DNA from: Owenia fusiformis
Lineage: Eukaryota > Annelida > Polychaeta > Sabellida > Oweniidae
DNA length: 64,000 bases
Assembly (NCBI GenBank): GCA_903813345.2
Contig: CAIIXF020000001.1
Span: 51,971,885 to 52,035,884, forward strand
Direction of reading: 5' to 3'
In this document: positions 57,001 to 64,000 of the stretch, one piece after another
Position numbering within the stretch: position 1 is the first letter of the stretch
Layout of the letters: every line of letters begins with the position of its first letter
The notes under the pieces: generated by a model
Told to the model about the DNA's origin: nothing
Database searches by the model: none
Seen by the model: the letters and a program-made list of their open reading frames with translations, nothing else
Made by a program: the position numbers and the translations under genes

Positions 57001-60000
57001 ACTGTGTCCAATAATTAACACATGTGATTAGTTTCATTGTCCTCTGTTTGTCAATGAATGTATTACACAAGTATTCTTAATTACAATATTAAATAGTTGA
57101 TCGCAATAATCTACTCAATTCAATTTGGTGAGTTTAGCAAGTGAAATGCGAATTTGCTACAAAATGCTTCAGAATTCTTAATCATAAAGAGATTTTGCTT
57201 GAGACAATGATGTTCAAATATTTCATCAGTTACTATCAATTTAATTCAACCATATATTATTAATCTTATGTTATGCAATGTTATATTTGAGGTACTTTAG
57301 TGGCAGAAGAACAGTACCTGAGTAGGGTGTCCCAAAAAATCACTTTTTTGGAGTTGAGCTTAGCACAGTTGGGGTTTGGTTCCTTTTGGGGAGTTTATTA
57401 AGTGTGTAAAATATTATAGAGACAGATCGATGTTTCAGTTGTTGGAATTAGACCTAAAAATGTAACGTTTTTGGCAAAAATCGCACTTTTTGACCAGATT
57501 TACTGAAGAATAATGGAAACCTACCTCACCTTCTGTTCATAAAAATGAAGGCTAAATGAAAGGTTGTGCACCACATTACCACTCTAAGTAAGAATACTGC
57601 TGAGATTTGGGTATTTACCCTCCAAAAAGACTCTGAAATGAGGCTAAAAATGACATATTTTAAGATTGAAATCAATGGGTAACATTCATACGTATTACAA
57701 ATGTTTTATTTAGCTATAGATATGCAGATCACATAAGTAAGTTCAGATCAGTTCTTCAGGTCAGTTCTTCAGATAAAATTGTCCATATTGTCCATTTGTT
57801 GTTTGTTAAGGTTTTTAAAATCAAGAAGCTGGCGGTGATGGTTAACCACCATCTGAACACGATCGCGGCGATCCACACCCTTACCGTAGTTTGCGAACTC
57901 GGTAACATCCTTGATTGCCCGTTCTGCACAATCGTTAACTACTTCCATGGAAGTAACGAGCTCCTTAAATCTAATATACTCTGGAAACTGATCCCAGTTG
58001 TCGGGATTAAATTCCATCCAGTGTACATCTACTTGAAAGAGGTCAAAAATTAACCATGACCTTTCCCCACCAAAGTTTTCAAGCGTGACGCCCCCTGGTC
58101 TTGTTAACAAGTGATCTTTCATTTGTGTTTTCTGTGGAGGAAAGTTCTGGGGACGACCTGCATCTATCATTACTCTGATGATCTCAGATTTCTTCTCACC
58201 CTTGATGTTGTTGTCACATAGTGACAGAGGTAACAGTTCCTCAGAGAGGTACCACATATGCCGTTTAATGGATACAAGTACCTTGTTGACGAGTTCAGGA
58301 TCAGATGCCTAAAAGCCAGATGTTGGTTATTGTTCAGATTGCACATTATGATTTTGAATCTTGATTTTTCATTGTTCAATATTTTACATGACGAAAAAGA
58401 AGAATTGTTACCTGAAACTGAAGAGTATTCTCCCAGAACTCTAAATCCACCCGGGGAGCAACTGCAGGAATCATGGCCTGAAGGAAGAACTTGCCGTAAA
58501 AGAAGAGAGTAAACCTTGCAATTCTAACCACTTGTTGCAATTCTCTAGGAGTAACAATGTGTGAAGGAAGCTGGTGCCTAGTCATCAATATTTTGATGAG
58601 ATATATTGCCTTTGACATAAACCGCGCATGGCTAACTGCACCTGGTCTTTTCATACGCCACTGGTAGTTGTAAATGTTACCACCCAAACCTCGTCTTTGG
58701 ACCTACATACCAAGATATCTCTCAAATTAAAATCAAGATGACAAGTACTGCGCATATTACTCAATAATTATAGTAATTGTACACTTCTTAATAATAGGTG
58801 ATATGTTACAGGTTGAATAATACAGGTAGAATGCATTGAGAAGTGAATACTGAGCCTTACTGTGCCATTGAAAAACACAATCAAGAGCTCATTTAGCTCC
58901 TGGTAGTCCTCTCTGATCCAATCTTTTGGAATCCATTAAACGGCATATGTGGTACCTCTCTGAGGAACTGTTACCTCTGTCACTATGTGACAACAACATC
59001 AAGGGTGAGAAGAAATCTGAGATCATCAGAGTAATGATAGATGCAGGTCGTCCCCAGAACTTTCCTCCACAGAAAACACAAATGAAAGATCACTTGTTAA
59101 CAAAGACCAGGGGACGTCACGCTTGAAAACTTTGGTGGGGAAAGGTCATGGTTAATTTTTGACCTCTTTCAAGTAGATGTACACTGGATGGAATTTAATC
59201 CCGACAACTGGGATCAGTTTCCAGAGTATATTAGATTTAAGGAGCTCGTCACTTCCATGGAAGTAGTTAACGATTGTGCAGAACGGGCAATCAAGGATGT
59301 TACCGAGTTCGCAAACTACGGTAAAGGTGTGGATCGCCGCGATCGTGTTCAGATGGTGGTTAACCATCACCGCCAGCTTCTTGATTTTAAAAACCTTAAC
59401 AAACAACAAATGGACAATATGGACAATTTTATCTGAAGAACTGACCTGAAGAACTGATCTGAACTTACTTATGTGATCTGCATATCTATAGCTAAATAAA
59501 ACATTTGTAATACGTATGAATGTTACCCATTGATTTCAATCTTAAAATATGTCATTTTTAGCCTCATTTCAGAGTCTTTTTGGAGGGTATATACCCAAAT
59601 CTCAGCAGTATTCTTACTTAGAGTGGTAATGTGGTGCACAACCTTTCATTTAGCCTTCATTTTTATGAACAGAAGGTGAGGTAGGTTTCCATTATTCTTC
59701 AGTAAATCTGGTCAAAAAGTGCGATTTTTGCCAAAAACGTTACATTTTTAGGTCTAATTCCAACAACTGAAACATCGATCTGTCTCTATAATATTTTACA
59801 CACTTAATAAACTCCCCAAAAGGAACCAAACCCCAACTGTGCTAAGCTCAACTCCAAAAAAGTGATTTTTTGGGACACCCTATACCTGAGGTTGCTGACT
59901 ATGCTGCATGTAGGCATCAAATTCAGTTTCTTTTACGGGCCCTTTATCATTTGGAGGATTGGACACTGAAACATGGAAAAACACAATTATTTTATATTGC

Positions 60001-61219
60001 TTCATAGATCAGTTATACTTTAACCTGTTGACAAAAAATTACAATAACTATGCTTCTTTAAATGCATCCGAGTATTTTTATTTATTTTATCAACTTATTC
60101 ATTAGAATAAATCGCTTTAACAACAGCGGCACTACTAAAATTTAGTGTAAGCCTTCAGTTGAATAACATTTTTAATGCCTGTCCTGTCCTGTCAGTTATT
60201 TTTCCAAAGATCAAAAATTCCTTTATATCACATTTATATTGCTCTTTGAACAAAATAAACTTGAAAATCATCATGAGTCACAACATCAGAATTCTTACCT
60301 TGATTCGGTTGTCCTTTCCCTCGCTGAACAACATGAAAATAAAAAGAAACAAAACATGAGAGATATTCAAATATTATGATCATCCAAGCAGAGCTGCTGA
60401 TATATCCCTGCGTAAAGTACAGCCCATTTCACTGTTTTATTTCGTTAGTAGAACCCCAAAAATAAGAAATCGGGAGACCACTGTGCAATGATATATATTC
60501 ATATTGTACATGAATGACATTCGTATATTTCAGATTATTCAGTTTTTGTGCAATAAGCCTATGCCCTCTTGTAATTTTAAGAATTTCATCCTTGTAATCT
60601 TTTTGAAAATACTATGGCAGAGAAGCATCAAAGAGGCTGCATACTTTAGCCAAACTAGAAGCAATCCAAGATAAACAAATGTCATTTGTGTACAATAGGA
60701 ATATATTTTTCCATATATTATCGCACAATGATCTTTACATTTCTTATTTTTAGGCTGTAGAATATGGTACAAGAAAACTAGGGAGATAACTCACACCAAT
60801 TAGGATAACAATGATACATATAACAATGATACAGCCATATCACTTCGTGTAACATATCCTGACTAGAAAACTACACATAAACAAAGATGAACCAAATATA
60901 ATGTTGACTACAATAGCGTACACAATCATGTTTTTCATTTTCATTTTTCATTTTTGGTGGTTTCAGAGCAGGCTTTCATTCCAAATCCAAGCTTCCTTGT
61001 GGAGTCCCGTTTCTAAGGTGTATATGATCTTTATACGCAGTTTAATAATTTTACATGTAGACAGACCTGCCTTGAATGTTATAAAGTAACATACGTATAT
61101 GGATTCAATAAACGTGGCAAACTAGAACAACATCATGTAATTTTTATGACAAAGTTTGCACTCAAAAACTCCACGGCCTCGATTTATTTCCTCCTCACCT
61201 GATCAACACTCGCAGACAT
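54005..61219 (-). CDS. YTHDF: YTH domain-containing m6A RNA-binding protein, YTHDF family
   Basis: Minus-strand coding exons: 61219-61199, 60323-60299, 59965-59886, 56766-55399 and 54076-54005, giving 521 aa with all phases consistent. The N-terminus MSASVDQ-RGKGQ matches the YTHDF start (MSA..., then RPKGQ in human). The low-complexity Tyr/Gly/Pro/Asn-rich region includes AWSTAGG and [14 protein letters not shown], both conserved in YTHDFs. The YTH domain lies at about residues 338-480. Its aromatic cage Trp361, Trp415 and Trp420 has the same spacing as in human YTHDF1 (411/465/470), so it should bind m6A in cytoplasmic mRNA and promote decay or translation control. One gene here matches the single pre-duplication YTHDF of invertebrates. 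Intron 3 begins inside the target duplication of a 2.56-kb transposon. Confidence 0.95.
57769..58920 (-). pseudogene. Transposon-borne gene of unknown function (three or more exons)
   Basis: On the minus strand, an exon ending [11 protein letters not shown] (about 58920-58860) is followed by an exon at about 58703-58411 starting after GTATGTAG. That exon contains [19 protein letters not shown] and [14 protein letters not shown] last exon begins after CTTTTAG near 58308 and runs to 57769, containing [30 protein letters not shown] and VNHHRQL. From memory, this order of motifs recurs in an uncharacterised multi-copy protein family of arthropods and other invertebrates; I know no function for it. 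The 5' part appears to be missing where the second arm begins, so this copy is probably broken. The last exon is present again, inverted, in the other arm. Confidence 0.6.
58926..59436 (+). pseudogene. Inverted second copy of the transposon gene's last exon
   Basis: This is the mirror image of 57769-58273. It reads the same [10 protein letters not shown] segment, then shifts frame after LLT because of a one-base insertion (GACCAGGG preceded by an extra A). It returns to the same protein in another frame from about 59188 to the stop at 59436. Without its upstream exons it cannot make the full protein. Confidence 0.75.
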
Positions 61220-61379
61220 CACCGAAATTCACTACTAAAATAATAATTGTCCTTTACAAAAATATCCGATTCGTGTTCTTGCTATAATAGTCTATCGGAA
61301 TATGGTGGTATTATACCCCAGATAGTCCAGATTGAGGTCTAAATTCGGTAGTAACACAGCAGTCAATGCGTAAATACCA

Positions 61380-61450
61380 TCCGGAACAATGGCGGCCATG
61401 CATGTGCCTCGTTCCCGCGTCCGATCACGTGACCGGTTTCGTGACGTTTC
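61380..61450 (-). promoter_or_regulatory. YTHDF: Probable YTHDF promoter
   Basis: A locally GC-rich patch 160-230 bases upstream of the start codon. It has a YY1-like AATGGCGGCC, an E-box inside TCACGTGACC, and a CRE-like GTGACGTTTC. These are typical of housekeeping-gene promoters without TATA boxes. The exact start of transcription is not visible. Confidence 0.5.
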
Positions 61451-61542
61451 ACTTAATGATATGGCTTGCCAATACAGATATTATTAATTTATTCATTGTA
61501 CACCTAACTTTATAGTCAAGAGAACGTAACGCTTTTATTCAC

Positions 61543-61558
61543 CTGGGACAGACGCCAT
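61543..61558 (-). CDS. Candidate alternative first exon of YTHDF
   Basis: On the minus strand, ATGGCGTCTGTCCCAG is followed by a GTGAAT donor, with a good start context (CAAGGATGG). It ends in phase 1. That does not fit YTHDF exon 2 (phase 0 entry) but fits exon 3 (phase 1 entry), which would give an N-terminus MASVP joined to the exon 3 residues VSNPP. Evidence is limited to splice signal and phase. Confidence 0.25.
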
Positions 61559-61779
61559 CCTTGGTCCAAGGGTAATTCTGTTCTTCAGTAACAAATGGAG
61601 TCCTTTGAATGAAGGACGACAGACGCGGTCACTTACCGTTTGTATTTGCTGGGAATACTGATTTTATTCCAAGGTATTTGGCCGGGTATAAGTTTTAAGC
61701 ATAATTACCGGGCACATTTACCCATGGGGATTCAACGTACGTAAACCTTGGCGGGGATCCTCGGCGCTCATGGCGTACC

Positions 61780-62080
61780 TTTTTGACATTTGGTATGGCA
61801 ATGGACCCACATTTTAGGATCTGGTATCAGAGAATGCCCCCCAAATTATGATGACTTTTGAGGTATGATAATGGTTGAACTTTCCACTTTCTGATGTGAG
61901 AGTCATAGAAAATATGTCGCATCTCACTTGTGGTATGGCATTGGTCTATAGCTAGTAGTTACACAAATCCTTAATTTGAGGTTGCTTTGGATCGTTTTCC
62001 TCAAAGATCTGCCTTCTTATAGGGGCTTTGGACATTTTGAATATTTGGTGTGGCATTGGTCCTTTTGATGAAGGGGCGGC
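61780..62080. repeat. Short diverged repeats containing GGTATGGCATTGGTC
   Basis: Versions of TTTGGTATGGCAATGGACC occur near 61790, 61930 and 62045, about 120-140 bp apart, with poor similarity between them. Probably an old tandem repeat. Confidence 0.4.
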
Positions 62081-62329
62081 TTTTTGGATGGAAACTTCTT
62101 CCTTCATTTAATTTATTTATTCGGCCACGTAATATAATTCACTTTGTTTATTAATTCGAGAACAATCACTCTTACGACTCCATATCATCGGACACTTGCA
62201 TAATATAATCCGAGTGTCATTTTTATGGTCGTTGGCGGTTGGCGGTTGACGATCGGCGTCTGTAACAAATTCCGAGTACAACTTCCAATAGGCCTAACGT
62301 AACAAATATACTGTTAAGACAGACTCAAA

Positions 62330-62885
62330 TGTTTTCCAAGATCATCTACAAGTTTTCAGAAGTTCAAATCTGACTTAATATTCTAGATTTGACCTTTAAT
62401 GTCCTTTTCAACGTCAAAAAATGTTAAAAAGGTCAAAAAGGTCTGTTTTCAACTTGCTTCAAATTGACTAAAAAAAATTTTCAAAATCATCTACGTGTTC
62501 TCAGAATTTCAAATCTGACTTTAGATTTGACTTAAGATTTGACATTTGACCTTCAATGACCTTCTCAAAGTCAAAAAAGGTCAAAAAGGTCTTTTTTCAA
62601 CTTGCTTCAAATTGACCAATTTTTTTCAAAATCATCTACAAGTTATCAAAAGTTCAAATCTGACTTAAGATTTGAGCTTTGACCTTCAATGACCTTTTCA
62701 AGGTCAAAAAGGGTCAAAAGGGTATTTTTTCAAATTGCTTCAAATTGATCAATTTTTTTCAAATCCTCTACGAGTTCTCAAAAGTTGAAATCTGACTATA
62801 TATTTGACCTTCAATGACATTCTCAAGGTCAAAAATGATTTGACCTTCAATGACCTTCTCAAGGTCAAAATGGTATTTTTTCATC
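62330..62885. repeat. Tandem repeat of about 130-150 bp rich in TGACCT/AGGTCA
   Basis: About four diverged units built from ATTTGACCTTCAATGACCTT, CTCAAGGTCAAAAAGGTC, CAACTTGCTTCAAATTGA and TCAAAATCATCTAC(A/G)AGTT. It lies about 1.1 kb upstream of YTHDF. Confidence 0.8.
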
Positions 62886-62899
62886 ATGCAAAAACGTTT

Positions 62900-63161
62900 C
62901 AAAAGATAGGCATCGATACGGTGAACTGAATTCAACAATGTTTTTCTCTTTAACAAATTATTGAAAACATTCTGTAAAAACACGGTCCTTTATGTAATGT
63001 TGACTGATTGGCAACAATTTAATGCAAAAATTATTTTTATATATTTATTTAACTGTTTTTGTTAACATTTTTTGTTTTTTAGTGCAATTGTTTTTTGTTC
63101 CTTTCTACCTTTTCTTGAGAATGAAATAAAATATCTTTCCGAACCTTGTTGGAACAAAATA
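62900..63161 (-). repeat. Interspersed repeat, copy B (inverted relative to copy A)
   Basis: Reverse complement of the repeat at 167-432. Its outer end coincides exactly with the TA where the transposon end at 63162 begins, so the repeat was either cut by that insertion or ends at a TA itself. Confidence 0.75.
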
Positions 63162-64000
63162 CAGGGTGTTAATTAAATTACGCGACCCGAACCCGCTATA
63201 TCTCGAAAATACTAGTTCAATAGTATAGTTTCCATATAGCTTTTGAAATCTCGCTAAATCTCGTTTTTCGTGAGATTTTAAGAGACTTGCATATTAGACC
63301 TCTAATGACTTACATTACCTTCTTTTAAATGGCATATTTGAATTCAGTGAAATGTTTTCTCCTTTAATAGCTTTGATTTACACAGTTATGTAATTTGAAT
63401 AATTTTCTATAACAATTTAAAAAAACTTGGGCCAAATGTCCATAGATGCAATGCTAAAATTCTTTAAATCCGTGGATTATTTGTATGTCAATCAACATAT
63501 GCATGTTTAATCACATCATGTACATAAACAGGGTCATCATGTGGTATATCTTTCAAGTTTTATACAGATTCAACAAACACACTTTGATAAATCATGAAAT
63601 TAAGCCACTTTTCCAAGATTTTAGCATGTAAATGAATGGAGCTCTAGCCCGAGTTAAAAGCTGAATAAAAGATGGCAGCACGAGATTTCATTGATTTTTC
63701 TGCTATTTAGAAATTATCCTATTATGTTGTAGATAGTTAGTTGTAAAACATGATGCCTTGGACACTTGCTCAAAAGACAGTTGTACTAGGAAAATACGAG
63801 AAACGCAGCCAGGGGTGACTGCAACCGCAGAAAAATTAACCATGGTATTTTGGCTCTTCAAATTTGGCACTACCCTTTGCATTCGTTTGACTTCACTTCT
63901 TAAAAGAGAGTTTCGTCTTCATTGTAGTTTAACTAGACTCTGCACGCAGGGTAATTTGGCACAAATCATCTTCATTCACCGTATGGTAAATTTCATAGGT
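63162..64000. mobile_element. Left end of a TA-flanked transposon running off the window
   Basis: CAGGGTGTTAATTAAATTAC follows a TA at 63160-63161 and resembles the mariner-type ends at 4527 and 41721. It interrupts or abuts the interspersed repeat at 62890-63161. The other end is not in the window, so the true extent is unknown. Confidence 0.45.
63871..63953. mobile_element. 83-bp miniature element with 9-bp target duplication
   Basis: The ends TACCCTTTGC and GCAGGGTA are inverted. The flanks carry a perfect 9-bp direct repeat ATTTGGCAC (63862-63870 and 63954-63962). The interior TTAAAAGAGAG(T/C)TTCGTCTTC is shared with copies at 38212-38302 and about 40630-40706. Confidence 0.7.

Larger units (their letters stand above)
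57323..59882 (-). mobile_element. 2,560-bp DNA transposon with 0.95-kb inverted arms, in YTHDF intron 3
   Basis: The element starts TAGGGTGTCCC and ends with its reverse complement. It is flanked by a perfect 8-bp target duplication TACCTGAG at 57315-57322 and 59883-59890. The arms (57323-58273 and 58931-59882) are near-perfect inverted copies and surround a unique core of about 660 bp. Eight-base duplications with very long terminal repeats are reported for Mutator-like and foldback elements; hAT, P and Merlin also make 8-bp duplications. I cannot assign the superfamily. The element carries a spliced minus-strand gene, listed separately. Confidence 0.85.

Noticed and set aside
1-64000. tRNA, rRNA or CRISPR features
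   Set aside because: No tRNA-like B-box with matching acceptor stem, no rRNA-like block and no spacer-repeat array were seen. The tandem arrays have no unique spacers. A tRNA scan was not possible.

Overview
This is a window of nuclear DNA from an animal. It is AT-rich, its genes are split by GT-AG introns, and it is crowded with non-autonomous DNA transposons, LINE relics and minisatellites. The three recognisable genes are metazoan families: a CLIP4-type microtubule-binding protein, a Shaw/Kv3 potassium channel that is closer in its core to arthropod Shaw than to vertebrate KCNC, and a YTHDF m6A reader. A marine invertebrate is my best guess; I cannot name the phylum from the sequence.

Layout. 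1-4.2 kb: non-coding, with a terminal hairpin, an interspersed repeat, a three-unit satellite of about 345 bp and a foldback repeat. 4.2-14.7 kb (+): CLIP4, with a probable non-coding first exon, 13 confident coding exons and one candidate 42-bp microexon; a deleted mariner sits in intron 1. 14.7-19.9 kb: AT-rich spacer between two convergent genes. 19.96-36.8 kb (-): Shaw, with two large exons for the T1 domain and membrane core, then a chain of small exons that are multiples of three (or end the frame) and encode the C-terminal tail. A 45-bp minisatellite fills the intron around two duplicated tail exons. 36.8-54 kb: upstream and intergenic DNA with two related minisatellite arrays and several inverted-repeat elements. 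54.0-61.2 kb (-): YTHDF, whose third intron contains a 2,560-bp element with 0.95-kb inverted arms. 61.2-64 kb: the YTHDF promoter region, a TGACCT-rich tandem repeat and more transposon ends.

The most interesting signals are two places where repeats meet splicing. First, the 45-bp minisatellite in Shaw is homologous to the 3' end of the duplicated tail exons plus their 5' splice site, so the array is a ladder of donor-like sites. Second, the element in YTHDF landed exactly on the exon 3 splice donor; its 8-bp target duplication copied the donor, so one copy now lies on each side of the insertion. That element also carries a spliced gene whose last exon is present in both inverted arms.

The three genes are not functionally linked; I see no operon-like or cluster logic. 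Exon joins were made by hand from reading phase, splice consensus and family resemblance. The cDNA lengths (CLIP4 up to 804 aa, Shaw 654 aa with both duplicated exons, YTHDF 521 aa) are therefore predictions.
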